From MA-ANB-1 sp965216445 (lineage in GTDB: Bacteria > Actinomycetota > Acidimicrobiia > Spongiisociales > ZC4RG35), in assembly GCA_965216445.1 (NCBI GenBank), contig OZ244166.1:2356001-2420000 (forward strand): a DNA stretch of 64,000 nucleotides, written 5' to 3'. This document shows positions 1-8,183 of this stretch, one piece after another. Both the position numbers and the translations under genes were made by a program. How positions within the stretch are numbered: position 1 is the stretch's first letter; the number at the start of each line of letters is the position of its first letter. Below the pieces are notes generated by a model that ran no database searches, had not been told where the DNA came from, and was given only the letters and a program-made list of their open reading frames with translations.

Positions 1-1
1 C

Positions 2-1009
2 ATGGCAGCACTCGGCGGAATGGTGGTTCCGGCAGCGATATATCTCGCATTCAACGCCGGGACCGATGCATCGCAGGGTTGGGGAATCCCGATGGCGACC
101 GACATTGCGTTTGCTATCGGAATCGTCGCTCTGCTCGGAACTCGCGTGCCACCCGGCGCCAAGCTGTTCTTGTTGGCATTGGCCATTGCCGACGACATCG
201 GAGCGATCTCCGTGATCGCAATCTTCTACACCGATGACCTCAGCATCACGTATTTGTCGGCCGCGATCGGGGGCCTGGTACTGGTCTGGATCGCCTCGAG
301 GGTGAACATCCGGGCCCTCATCTTCTACATACCGTTGGGCCTGATCATTTGGTACTTCACACTCGAGTCGGGCGTCCACGCCACCCTCGCTGGCGTTGCC
401 CTCGGCTTTCTGACTCCTGCACAGCCCTATTACAAGGCCCGTGAGTTCGACGAGCGCGCCCGGGCGGCATTGGACCAATTCCCGCTTGAACCGGAATCAC
501 CGGCGGCTCAGGAGCGTGCCGAGCACGAAGTCGTGACGATGATCCAAACTGCACAGGAGTCGATCTCCCCGCTGAGCCGGCTGGAGCACAACCTGGTTGG
601 CTGGAGCTCATACTTCATTGTTCCCCTCTTCGCCCTGGCCAACGCCGGGATCGACTTCCGGGACACGTCGATCGGAGAAGCAGCCACGTCAGCCATCGCA
701 CTTGGTGTTTCAGCAGGATTGGTCGTGGGCAAGATCGTCGGCATTTCGCTGTTCACTTACGCTGCCGTCCGCTTTGGAATGGGCAAGCTCCCCAAGGGCA
801 CAACGTGGAATCATGTCTTCGGCCTCGCTGCCGTTGCGGGTATCGGGTTCACGGTCTCGTTGTTTGTAGCGGGCCTGGCCTTCGACGACCCGCACCAGAT
901 TGATCTAGCCAAAGTGGGCATCTTTGTGGGCTCGCTGGTCGCCGGTGTGGTTGGCTCGGCCATCCTGCTTCGGAGCAAAGAGCCGGAACCCGCCGTTTCC
1001 CTCGAATGA
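2..1009 (+). CDS. nhaA: Na+/H+ antiporter NhaA, 5'-truncated by the window edge
   Basis: Electrogenic Na+/H+ antiporter of the cytoplasmic membrane, exchanging external protons for internal sodium. The visible part contains the family's ATDIAFA motif (residues 32-38, Asp34) and the LAIADDIGAIS motif (Asp64/Asp65), which match the ion-binding aspartates Asp133 and Asp163/164 of E. coli NhaA, followed by the C-terminal membrane helices. The first visible Met lies in a conserved internal segment (MAALGGMVVP), so roughly the first 90-100 residues lie outside the window and this is not the true start. The stop overlaps the next gene's ATG as ATGA, so the two are probably translated together. Identification is firm. 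Confidence 0.95.
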   Translation: MAALGGMVVPAAIYLAFNAGTDASQGWGIPMATDIAFAIGIVALLGTRVPPGAKLFLLALAIADDIGAISVIAIFYTDDLSITYLSAAIGGLVLVWIASRVNIRALIFYIPLGLIIWYFTLESGVHATLAGVALGFLTPAQPYYKAREFDERARAALDQFPLEPESPAAQERAEHEVVTMIQTAQESISPLSRLEHNLVGWSSYFIVPLFALANAGIDFRDTSIGEAATSAIALGVSAGLVVGKIVGISLFTYAAVRFGMGKLPKGTTWNHVFGLAAVAGIGFTVSLFVAGLAFDDPHQIDLAKVGIFVGSLVAGVVGSAILLRSKEPEPAVSLE

Positions 1010-1200
1010 GGAACCCACCGAGGAAGTACGACTGCGTGGAGTGCGGAGGGACCGCACACCTCATCAGCTTCCTACCGGAAAACGAAGACATCGACGAGGG
1101 CACTCCGCTGGCCTACAGGTGCTCCGATTGCATGGACAGATTCGACGTTGTTTGGGAACCGGGCGACGGGGACGGGCTCAAGCCCAGCGATGCACTCTGA
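1006..1200 (+). CDS. Small zinc-ribbon protein
   Basis: A 64-residue protein with two CxxC knuckles (CVEC near residue 10 and CSDC near residue 39), the spacing expected for a single structural zinc ribbon. The rest is acidic. The ATG sits in an ATGA overlap with the nhaA stop, which supports both the start and co-expression with nhaA. The 3' end overlaps the convergent exonuclease gene by 23 bases. Small ribbons of this type occur widely in actinobacteria and their function is unknown. It could bind nucleic acid or a partner protein, but nothing in the sequence decides this. Confidence 0.75.
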   Translation: MRNPPRKYDCVECGGTAHLISFLPENEDIDEGTPLAYRCSDCMDRFDVVWEPGDGDGLKPSDAL

Positions 1201-2047
1201 TCGAGTCCGGGTCCACCCCGAGTTTGCTGAGGAAGTCCATGAACCGTTGCCGCGGGACCCCTTTCCACTCCAGATCGGCAAGTTCTTCGGCGATCGGTAC
1301 GTCGAGCCGCAACGTCGTGAGCTCCCTGTACAGAAGCGCCTCTTCACGTCTGGTGGCGAGGGTCTCGGCCAGTTTGTCCGCAGAGCGAACTTTGAGACCC
1401 CATTCGGAAGCTGAGTCAGGAATCATTTCCAGCCGCCCGAACTTCGCGAGGACCGTCGAGCTCGATTTGGCGCCCCAGCCCGGAAGACCGGGAACCGCGT
1501 CGGCCGTGTCCCCTACCAAGGCCAGATAGTCGGGGATGGACTCGGGGTGTATTCCGAATTTCTCGACAACGGCACTCTCGTCGAGAAACTTCTGCTCGCG
1601 CCGGTTGTAGGTCACAATCTCGTTGCCTATCACCGCCTGGCACAAGTCTTTGTCGGGTGTGCAGATGACAACCTGCTCAACGTCGTCAACCCATCGAACG
1701 GCCGCCGCCGCCAGCGTGTCGTCGGCCTCGAACTCGATGTTTCGCCAAACCACAACGCCGATTGCCTCCAGTGCCTCTTCGGCCAGCGGAAACTGCGACA
1801 GAAGGACCTCATCCATACCCGCTGAACTCTTGTACGCCGGGAACATTTCGTTTCGAAACGACTCAATCACTGTGTCGAAACTTGCTCCGAGATGCGTCAC
1901 TCCTGGTTCTCGCAGTAGCTGTAGCGTCGAGTCGATAATTCCGATGGTGGCCCGAATATCTTGACCAGAGGAAGAGACGATCGTGTCTTTGCGTCCGAAG
2001 TGGGCTCGGAATAATTCGTAGGTACCATCTAACAGGTGGAGTTTCAC
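1178..2047 (-). CDS. Stand-alone 5'-3' exonuclease (PolA N-terminal domain family)
   Basis: Structure-specific 5' nuclease that would remove RNA primers or 5' flaps, matching the N-terminal domain of DNA polymerase I. Metal-binding acidic residues are visible in order: Asp7 (LLDGTYELF), Asp58 (SFD), Glu107/Asp109/Asp110 (FEADD), Asp132/Asp134 (TPDKD) and Asp180/Asp183 (VGDTAD). These are followed by the helix-hairpin-helix segment PGLPGWGAKS. At 289 residues it has no polymerase domain, so it is a free-standing form as in many actinobacteria and phages. The start is GTG. The first 12 bases overlap the divergent gene at 2036, so the two must share a very compact promoter region or have promoters inside each other. 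Confidence 0.9.
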   Translation of the reverse strand: MKLHLLDGTYELFRAHFGRKDTIVSSSGQDIRATIGIIDSTLQLLREPGVTHLGASFDTVIESFRNEMFPAYKSSAGMDEVLLSQFPLAEEALEAIGVVVWRNIEFEADDTLAAAAVRWVDDVEQVVICTPDKDLCQAVIGNEIVTYNRREQKFLDESAVVEKFGIHPESIPDYLALVGDTADAVPGLPGWGAKSSSTVLAKFGRLEMIPDSASEWGLKVRSADKLAETLATRREEALLYRELTTLRLDVPIAEELADLEWKGVPRQRFMDFLSKLGVDPDSIRVHRWA

Positions 2048-2371
2048 GAGACAGATCCTACGACAGATCCAAACCAGGACCCATGGGACGAGGTCGCATC
2101 CCGTTTCGCAGAACTGGGTGAACGGCTCAAGTCAACATATCGCAAGGCAGCCGATGACACCGGGCCCAGCGAAGAAGAGATCAAGGGTGCATTCGACACG
2201 CTGGGTGGGGCATGGAACCAGCTTGCGGGATCATTCTCCGAGGCATTGCGGGACACCGAGACTCGTGAGCAATTGAAGGGCGCAGCCACCAGTCTGGCTA
2301 GCGCTCTCGGTCGCACACTCACCGACCTCAGCGCCGAGTTCACCTCGACATCGGAGGGTGAAGAGGAGTAA
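2036..2371 (+). CDS. Conserved hypothetical small acidic helical protein
   Basis: An 111-residue soluble protein, strongly acidic at both ends (the C-terminus ends SEGEEE) with amphipathic helices in the middle. The segment from about residue 20 to 105 shows the heptad-like spacing of small helical-bundle proteins. It has no cysteines, signal peptide or membrane segment. The GTG start overlaps the divergent exonuclease gene by 12 bases, so the true start could lie slightly downstream, although no in-frame ATG is available nearby. Similar short proteins are common in actinobacteria without known function. I do not recognise a named family. Confidence 0.6.
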   Translation: MEFHETDPTTDPNQDPWDEVASRFAELGERLKSTYRKAADDTGPSEEEIKGAFDTLGGAWNQLAGSFSEALRDTETREQLKGAATSLASALGRTLTDLSAEFTSTSEGEEE

Positions 2372-2375
2372 TCCT

Positions 2376-3293
2376 TCACCCAGTCTGATAACCCAGCTCG
2401 ACCAGGCCATTCAAGAGCGCTGCCCCAGTGCGGGCATCGTCAACTGTCACGACGAACCTACGACCCGTCTTGAACGTCACCTCGATCGCATCACCGGCTC
2501 TCAGGACAATGGCGGTGGCTCCAGGAACTACGCGCCAACCCCAGCCGCCCAACTCCGTGGGGACAGCATCGATGCTCCGCGCCGAAGAAATGTCTTCGAT
2601 CTTCAGCCTTCGCACCGGAATTCCTCCAAGGCGGATTCGCATACCGTCGTTGGTCACCTGCGCCTCGACCTGTGAGAACACGAGCCCAAGACCGGCTACG
2701 AGCACGAAGAGCCAAAGTGGCAGGTCGGGTATCAGGAGAACCAGGGCGACAGCCACCACGAGCAGGACCAATGGAACCCATTTGACCCGGGACCGACCCA
2801 CCCAGTTGATTCGCTCCCCTGGCTGAATCTCAATGAGCTCCTCGCTGATGTCACCCTGACGAACAACCCGCACCGGGTAGAGATGCCTGCCCAGCCCAAT
2901 ACCGGCGCCGAGCCCCAAGGCGGGCAGCCCGATCAGAAGTGCAATCGACCAGAACCCGATCTCAGCCGCATCGGTCCACGAATCGAGACCCCAGTTGGCA
3001 GTGGCTGTCACAACCGCGATAGCGACACCAAGGCCACCGGTCATGCCGACAAGTGCGAAGGATTCCATTGATGGTGTTTCTCCGACCCGAAACAGCATCG
3101 CTAATGCCAGACCAAGGACGAGCATGAAAACAATCAAACCCACCAGCGCCCAGACGGAGGCGGATCCCGCTGCTTGCCCTGATCCGTCCCATCGGATCGC
3201 AATTGGATTTGGAAGGTTCGGAGCTGCGACAAGAACCACAACTGTTGCCAGTGCAAACCACATCGCTCCCCAAGCAACCAACTTGCTATTCAT
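2376..3293 (-). CDS. DUF1648-like integral membrane protein
   Basis: A 305-residue membrane protein. Residues 1-60 resemble the DUF1648 segment found in SdpI-type immunity proteins: a first helix, then NLPNPIAIRWDGSGQA (the usual pattern is LP..I..HW...G), then a second helix. Further hydrophobic helices follow near residues 80-100 and 115-135, and a close pair near 170-205. A soluble C-terminal domain of about 95 residues follows. The ATG start is reasonable. It converges with the gene ending at 2371. SdpI relatives protect against or signal membrane-active toxins, but that role is not demonstrated here and the C-terminal domain is not part of SdpI. Confidence 0.65.
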   Translation of the reverse strand: MNSKLVAWGAMWFALATVVVLVAAPNLPNPIAIRWDGSGQAAGSASVWALVGLIVFMLVLGLALAMLFRVGETPSMESFALVGMTGGLGVAIAVVTATANWGLDSWTDAAEIGFWSIALLIGLPALGLGAGIGLGRHLYPVRVVRQGDISEELIEIQPGERINWVGRSRVKWVPLVLLVVAVALVLLIPDLPLWLFVLVAGLGLVFSQVEAQVTNDGMRIRLGGIPVRRLKIEDISSARSIDAVPTELGGWGWRVVPGATAIVLRAGDAIEVTFKTGRRFVVTVDDARTGAALLNGLVELGYQTG

Positions 3294-3362
3294 TGACTAC
3301 CGAAACCGGACTTCATGAGACGAAATTAGTTGCAAGGCCGTTACAAGTGCTGGAATAGGAAT

Positions 3363-4163
3363 GTGGCAAACCCCCTGATCGAACCGGAAGCACTCTCCGC
3401 CGACCTCGAAGCGATACAGGTGTTTGATGTCCGCTGGCGGCTGAACGACCCCGACTACGGACGGTCCGCATATGTGAAAGCGCACATACCCGGCGCCGTC
3501 TTCGTTGACCTCGACTCGGACCTCAGCGGGCCGCCCGGTCCCGGCGGTCGCCACCCTCTGCCGTCAGCGCACCAGTTCGAGAGAACTTTGGGCCGGCTCG
3601 GAATCGGCCCGTCATCGAGAGTTGCGGTCTACGACGACGTGTCCGGCATGGTGGCTGCGCGAATGTGGTGGATGCTCCAATCCGTAGGTCACACCAGCGT
3701 TCAGCTACTGAACGGCGGTCTCCACGCTTGGGTGGACCTAAAGTGGCCAGTGGAAGCCGGCGAAGTCAGCCCCGCTCCGACGGCATATCCACTCCCTCAC
3801 GGTTTTCGCGGTGTGGTTGACGCCGAAATGCTCTCCGGACGCACCGTTCTCGATGTACGTGCTGCGGAGCGATACCGGGGGGACTTCGAGCCTGTCGATC
3901 CACGCCCCGGACATATACCGGGAGCGATCAACCTGCCCGCAGACATTGCTTTGGAGGAGCAGAAGTTCCGCCGATCTGAGGACCTGGTCGAGCTGTACTC
4001 AAACCTCTCCGAACCCATCGTGTCGTGCGGATCGGGGGTCGTGGCATGCCATACGGCCCTGGCGATGGCGTCCGCTGGTCTTCCCCTGCCTGACCTGTAC
4101 ATCGGGTCCTATTCGGAATGGTCAAGATCCGAACGACCCGTGCACACGGGCCCAACACCATGA
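3363..4163 (+). CDS. sseA: Rhodanese-type sulfurtransferase (thiosulfate/3-mercaptopyruvate)
   Basis: Transfers sulfane sulfur from thiosulfate or 3-mercaptopyruvate to an acceptor such as cyanide or a thiol. It has two tandem rhodanese domains, an inactive N-terminal one (VFDVRW...GHIPGA-like AHIPGAVFVD) and a catalytic C-terminal one. The active-site loop is CGSGVVA, with the persulfide cysteine at about residue 222. The CGSGV form of the loop is typical of both thiosulfate and mercaptopyruvate enzymes, so the preferred donor is not settled. I chose the GTG at 3363, where homology begins, with AGGA close upstream. An in-frame TTG at 3330 is an alternative. It overlaps the next gene by four bases (ATGA). 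Confidence 0.88.
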   Translation: MANPLIEPEALSADLEAIQVFDVRWRLNDPDYGRSAYVKAHIPGAVFVDLDSDLSGPPGPGGRHPLPSAHQFERTLGRLGIGPSSRVAVYDDVSGMVAARMWWMLQSVGHTSVQLLNGGLHAWVDLKWPVEAGEVSPAPTAYPLPHGFRGVVDAEMLSGRTVLDVRAAERYRGDFEPVDPRPGHIPGAINLPADIALEEQKFRRSEDLVELYSNLSEPIVSCGSGVVACHTALAMASAGLPLPDLYIGSYSEWSRSERPVHTGPTP

Positions 4164-5116
4164 GTGACGTTCGAACGATCAACGCCATCGAGGGCTCGGA
4201 CACCGACGAGCTGCTCCGCATCATCGACGGCCACTGCGAAGCAGCAGCTTGGGAGCTTCTTGTGGACCTCCGCTCCCGGTGCCGGGAGGCGATCACCCGC
4301 GGCAAACAACTATGGGGAGTAGATGAGCACATCCGCTACCGACTTGCACTGCAGGCTCCACCGGCATGGGCGGGTCCGGTCCTGAGCGAAGGGCCGACCC
4401 GATTCACTCTCGGGCCGCTACCCGAGGTGGCGGCATCGACCAAGACTTGGGACGAGATGAGACCGCACCTGACCCCCGGTCCCGATCGAATGACCTTCGC
4501 CGCCGAACGGGCAGTCCGTGGGGACTCGGTCGACGCCGAGGGGAACCTTCCCCCACTACAGGATTGGGAGCCTACCTACCCTCTCGCAACCTACAAGCCA
4601 GACAAAGTGGAGACACCCCAACCAAAGCTGCCTGCTCGCTCCCCTCAGGCGCTACCCGACGAAGTCCTCCCAATTGACGACCTTGATTCAGAGAACTCCC
4701 TAAACGACCTGGTGGAGCCATGGATCGATCAGTCCAACGGGCGGAGCCAGACGGTTTCGGTTGAGGGAACGGCTCTGCATGCCATAGCAGCCCTTGGTGT
4801 GCCGGTTGCCTACGTGTCCAGTTTGGAGACGGGTGCAGCAATTGCACAAATGGCTTGGGCAGCTGCCTCGGGTGGAGCACACGGCTCACGAAGGGGGGCT
4901 GCAGCGGGCCGATACATGGCATGGTGGGTCATCGCCACCATCGCCGATCTTGACTGGCCAGCCGATCCGGTCCAGCTCGGAAAGGCGGCTGCTGCGATTG
5001 ATTGGTACTGGTTCGACGACGGAAGCCCAGAAAGCGGCTGGAGCCTTCGGATGGCCCTCGAGGACCCCTCACTTGGGATCAGTTGGGCGATCTCTGCAAT
5101 CGATATTGCCGACTGA
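4160..5116 (+). CDS. Hypothetical protein, translationally coupled to the sulfurtransferase
   Basis: A 318-residue protein that I do not recognise. The N-terminal third is helical and acidic. The middle is a low-complexity Pro/Asp-rich linker (about residues 110-200). The C-terminal third is rich in Ala and Trp and contains two similar helical pieces, one with an SSLETGAAIAQMAWAAAS stretch and one with DPVQLGKAAAAIDWYWF. No signal peptide or transmembrane helix is evident. The ATG at 4160 overlaps the upstream stop as ATGA, a better start than the ATG at 4118 inside the sulfurtransferase gene. The coupling suggests a shared role with sulfur transfer, but that is guesswork. Confidence 0.6.
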   Translation: MSDVRTINAIEGSDTDELLRIIDGHCEAAAWELLVDLRSRCREAITRGKQLWGVDEHIRYRLALQAPPAWAGPVLSEGPTRFTLGPLPEVAASTKTWDEMRPHLTPGPDRMTFAAERAVRGDSVDAEGNLPPLQDWEPTYPLATYKPDKVETPQPKLPARSPQALPDEVLPIDDLDSENSLNDLVEPWIDQSNGRSQTVSVEGTALHAIAALGVPVAYVSSLETGAAIAQMAWAAASGGAHGSRRGAAAGRYMAWWVIATIADLDWPADPVQLGKAAAAIDWYWFDDGSPESGWSLRMALEDPSLGISWAISAIDIAD

Positions 5117-5119
5117 GGT

Positions 5120-6643
5120 TTATCTGACCGTCACCGAGATCGAGTGGTGCCCGGTTGCACCATCGGGCGCCGGTGGCCGAACTTCGTCGGTCTGGACGTC
5201 GCCGTTTCCGTCGGTTGCCCGAACCTTGAGACGATGAGTTCCTGGCGACGCTTCCCAGGACACTCGCCACTGCACCCACGAGTTCTCCGACAACGGCTCT
5301 GAAAGTTCTGCCTCGACCCAGTCCTGGTCTTCGCCCAGCTGAACCTCGACACGGGATATCCCCCGGGTTGGCGCCCAGGCAACTCCGGCAACCTGGATGG
5401 TTTCCGGTGCGAGTACCGACCGACCCGACGGCGTGTCGATTCTGCTTTGCGTCTTGATTGGCGCCTCCTTGGCCCACCCCCGGGGAATCCAATACGCATC
5501 GAAGTCGTCCCAGCCCGTCAGCTCTATCTCCGACAACCACTTGGTCGCGGACACGTATCCGTAAAGGCCGGCAACGACCAGGCGCGCCGGGAAGCCATGC
5601 TCGACAGGCAGGGGTTCACCGTTCATCCCGACGGCTACAAGTGCCTCCCGGCCATCAAAAGCCGCCTCGACGGGGAATCCAACCGTGAATCCATCCACCG
5701 AACGTCCGACCAGTTGCTCCGCGCCGTCTTGGACCTTGGCCCTGTTCAGGATGTCGACCAGTGGAACGCCCAGCCACTTGGCATTCCCCACAAGATCACC
5801 GCCGACCCGGTTCGAGACACAGGACAGCGTGACGTAGCGCTCGACCATGTCCATTTCCAGCAGGTCGGCAAAGTCGATTTCGTAAGGCCGATCGACCTGT
5901 CCGCTGATCTTCAGCCTCCACTCGGGAAGGTTCACCCTCGGAACGGCAAAAGCAGTGTCTATCCGGTAGAAGTCCTCATTCGGAACCACCGCCGGAGCGA
6001 GCCCCTCGATATCGAAGTTTGCCGCGGACGAGAGCGGAGGGGCCGTTTCGACCGGTGTCGGCAAAACCACTTCCGATCGTCCCGCTGCAATTACCTTGCT
6101 CCGCTCGAGAAGTACCCGGCCGAAGCCCGCAGACAGTGCCGCTACACCAACCACTGCCCCAGCACCGAGCAGGAATGAACGCCGAGATCCCTCGCCTGTC
6201 TCCGAATCCGACTCCTCACCCAGGGAGTAGAGCCACTGCAGCGCCCCAAGGCCCGTGAGTGCAGCAAAACCAGCGGGGATGATCGCGATGCCAAGAGAAG
6301 TGGCCGGATCACGAGCCCCGGCGAATGATGCCAAGACCCCGAAACCGAGGAAAACCACAACTGCCACCCAGAAATGGGAACGGGAGTACATCCCAACCAG
6401 GAATCCCAGTAGGAGAGTGACTACACCGATTCCGATCAGGAGCGCAAGTTTGTCGTTGGTGCCAAAGACCTCAATCGCAAAGTCTTTGACCGGTTTGGGT
6501 ACGACATCGATGACCCAATTCCCGAGGCTTTCGACAAGCGACGGCAAACTCGCCACCGCCCCAGCGACGAACTCGGAGACTGCAAGCGCCAACCCCGCGG
6601 CGAGTGACCCGGACAGGCCATCACGTATACGTCTCGACTTCAC
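5120..6643 (-). CDS. Membrane-anchored sulfite oxidase-like molybdopterin oxidoreductase
   Basis: Molybdenum enzyme of the sulfite oxidase family. Residues 1-140 hold about four membrane helices. A Tat-like twin arginine with hydrophobic stretch follows (RRSFLLGAGAVVGVAALSA, Arg154-Arg155). The rest is an extracytoplasmic catalytic region with the Mo-cofactor-binding domain; Cys275 in TLSCVSN is the expected molybdenum ligand. A C-terminal immunoglobulin-like Mo-co dimerisation domain (from about residue 400) completes it. The order membrane domain, Tat-like segment, catalytic domain is known in actinobacterial 'molybdopterin-dependent oxidoreductase' proteins. The substrate could be sulfite or another oxyanion or sulfoxide. 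It faces the sulfurtransferase gene pair convergently. Confidence 0.85.
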   Translation of the reverse strand: MKSRRIRDGLSGSLAAGLALAVSEFVAGAVASLPSLVESLGNWVIDVVPKPVKDFAIEVFGTNDKLALLIGIGVVTLLLGFLVGMYSRSHFWVAVVVFLGFGVLASFAGARDPATSLGIAIIPAGFAALTGLGALQWLYSLGEESDSETGEGSRRSFLLGAGAVVGVAALSAGFGRVLLERSKVIAAGRSEVVLPTPVETAPPLSSAANFDIEGLAPAVVPNEDFYRIDTAFAVPRVNLPEWRLKISGQVDRPYEIDFADLLEMDMVERYVTLSCVSNRVGGDLVGNAKWLGVPLVDILNRAKVQDGAEQLVGRSVDGFTVGFPVEAAFDGREALVAVGMNGEPLPVEHGFPARLVVAGLYGYVSATKWLSEIELTGWDDFDAYWIPRGWAKEAPIKTQSRIDTPSGRSVLAPETIQVAGVAWAPTRGISRVEVQLGEDQDWVEAELSEPLSENSWVQWRVSWEASPGTHRLKVRATDGNGDVQTDEVRPPAPDGATGHHSISVTVR

Positions 6644-6752
6644 GGAGGAAAAACTAAGCGGTCGGATGCTAAATCCGGTTAAAGACGTAGTAGGGCCGAC
6701 ACCGAGCGATCGGCATGTCTAGGTTTGGACGAATACTGTCCGAAGGGAAAAC

Positions 6753-7454
6753 ATGTCTTTTATTGACAGCCTCCAAGAGCGGCTTTCCAATCTTGGAGAA
6801 GATATCGTCGAGTGGACGATCATCATTCTGGTTGCGCTGGTCATCCTCATTGTCGGTCGTTGGATCCTGAAACTGGTTCGCACCGGCATTGAGAGGTTGA
6901 TGGGTGCGGAAGCCTTGAACCCGGTCTGGGAGAAGTCCGGTGTGTCGAAGGCTCTCGAAGGGTCCGATCAAACACCCGCCTCACTGACAGCGACGGTGGC
7001 TTATGCGTATCTGATGATCGGTTTGTTGCTGATCGTCGCCCGCGTCGTCCGCTTGTTTGCTGTAGCAGACCTTCTCGAGCGACTTCTCGCGTGGGTTCCG
7101 TTGGTCCTCCTCGCAGCCGTGATCGTGATGATCTCAGCGTCAATAGGGAATTGGGCCGCAAACCTGGTCGCTCCGTTTGCAGAGGACAAGAATGTGTCCT
7201 GGCTAACCGGTGTGGTTCGAATTGGCATCGTGCTTTTCGGCGCCTTGTTTGCGTTGGACCTGCTTGAAGTCACGTTTGCAGAGGACATCGTGAAGCTGCT
7301 GGTTGCAGCCGCCGGCATTGCACTGGCGATCGCCTTCGGCGTCGGAGGCATCGACGCCGGGAAACAGTGGTGGGCCAGGCACGGGACTCCCGACAAGCTC
7401 GGTTCGAGCAGCTCGGGTGGTCAATCGAACAATCCTGGGCAGTCCCAGCACTGA
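6753..7454 (+). CDS. Mechanosensitive-channel-like transmembrane helix protein
   Basis: A 233-residue membrane protein with an amphipathic N-terminus and about four hydrophobic helices (roughly residues 22-45, 83-105, 112-137 and 148-195). It matches the 'conserved TM helix' family related to MscS and CmpX. The glycine-rich pattern AFGVGGIDAGKQWWARH after the last helix resembles the FGxG..AG.....R turn of MscS pore helices. It lacks the large cytoplasmic MscS beta domain, so it may be a small channel or an accessory membrane protein. The C-terminus is a short Ser/Gly/Gln-rich tail. The ATG start is preceded by the weak purine stretch GAAGGGAAA. Confidence 0.75.
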   Translation: MSFIDSLQERLSNLGEDIVEWTIIILVALVILIVGRWILKLVRTGIERLMGAEALNPVWEKSGVSKALEGSDQTPASLTATVAYAYLMIGLLLIVARVVRLFAVADLLERLLAWVPLVLLAAVIVMISASIGNWAANLVAPFAEDKNVSWLTGVVRIGIVLFGALFALDLLEVTFAEDIVKLLVAAAGIALAIAFGVGGIDAGKQWWARHGTPDKLGSSSSGGQSNNPGQSQH

Positions 7455-7478
7455 GCCAAGCTCAACCTACAAAGTCGA

Positions 7479-7505
7479 TCGACCCCCGGACTGCCCGGGG
7501 GTCGA
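7479..7505. terminator. Bidirectional hairpin terminator
   Basis: Perfect 11-bp stem TCGACCCCCGG (7479-7489) and CCGGGGGTCGA (7495-7505) around the loop ACTGC. It lies between the convergent stops of the channel-like gene (7454) and tag (7538), so it can serve both. There is no long T tract, which is common in high-GC bacteria. Confidence 0.7.
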
Positions 7506-7537
7506 CTCATATGTCCTATCAAATAGAGGCGGATTGC

Positions 7538-8161
7538 TCACGGTCGTTCAAATGTGCCTCGGAGTGAATCAATGCGTTGGTGATAGGCACAACCAACTGC
7601 ATGGTCGTTGACCAAACCCATTGCCTGCATGAAGGCATAGACCGTCGTAGGACCAAGCCATGTGAAGCCATGGATCTTGAGAGACTTCGCCAGCGCCTTG
7701 GACTCGGGAGTCATGGCTGCTTCGGGCGATGGACCCACCGGCTCGAAACTCCAGACCAGACTGGCCAATGACTGTGATCGTTGCAGAACGAGGGTTCGGC
7801 GCGCATTGTTGATTGCTGACTCGATCTTCCCTCTGTGCCGGATGATGCTGGAGTCTGTGAGAAGGTGCTCGACGTCAGCCTCATTCATGTCAGCCACTTT
7901 CTCAGGATCGAATTGATGGAATGCGGCCCTGAAGGCGGGCCGTTTCCTGAGAACGGTTATCCACGCCAGCCCACTCTGAAACGATTCGAGGCACAGCTTC
8001 TCGAAGAGCTTCTGATCGTCCGCAACTGGACGTCCCCACTCCTCATCGTGATACGCGAGATATTCCGGGGCCGAACCGGCCCAGCTGCAGCGGGCCAAGC
8101 CATCAGCGCCAGTGGTCACCTGCATTCGGTCGAGACTAGATGCCCGAACGCACTGCAGCAT
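7538..8161 (-). CDS. tag: DNA-3-methyladenine glycosylase I
   Basis: Base-excision repair glycosylase that removes 3-methyladenine from alkylated DNA. The family signature is clear: an N-terminal RCSWAG, YHDEEWG with the zinc-ligand histidine, the catalytic region (LESFQSGLAWITVL with the conserved Glu) and the C-terminal zinc-binding NDHAVGCAYH. Length (207 residues) is slightly above the usual 185-200 because the chosen ATG at 8161 adds about 12 residues. That ATG has AGGG seven bases upstream, while the inner ATG at 8125 has no ribosome binding site. It is divergent from the ligase gene at 8184. Confidence 0.93.
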   Translation of the reverse strand: MLQCVRASSLDRMQVTTGADGLARCSWAGSAPEYLAYHDEEWGRPVADDQKLFEKLCLESFQSGLAWITVLRKRPAFRAAFHQFDPEKVADMNEADVEHLLTDSSIIRHRGKIESAINNARRTLVLQRSQSLASLVWSFEPVGPSPEAAMTPESKALAKSLKIHGFTWLGPTTVYAFMQAMGLVNDHAVGCAYHQRIDSLRGTFERP

Positions 8162-8183
8162 CCAACATCCCTAAGGTCTGGTC

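Noticed and set aside
5447..6178. 243-residue plus-strand open frame inside the sulfite oxidase-like gene
   Set aside because: Antisense shadow of a conserved molybdoenzyme; no independent support.
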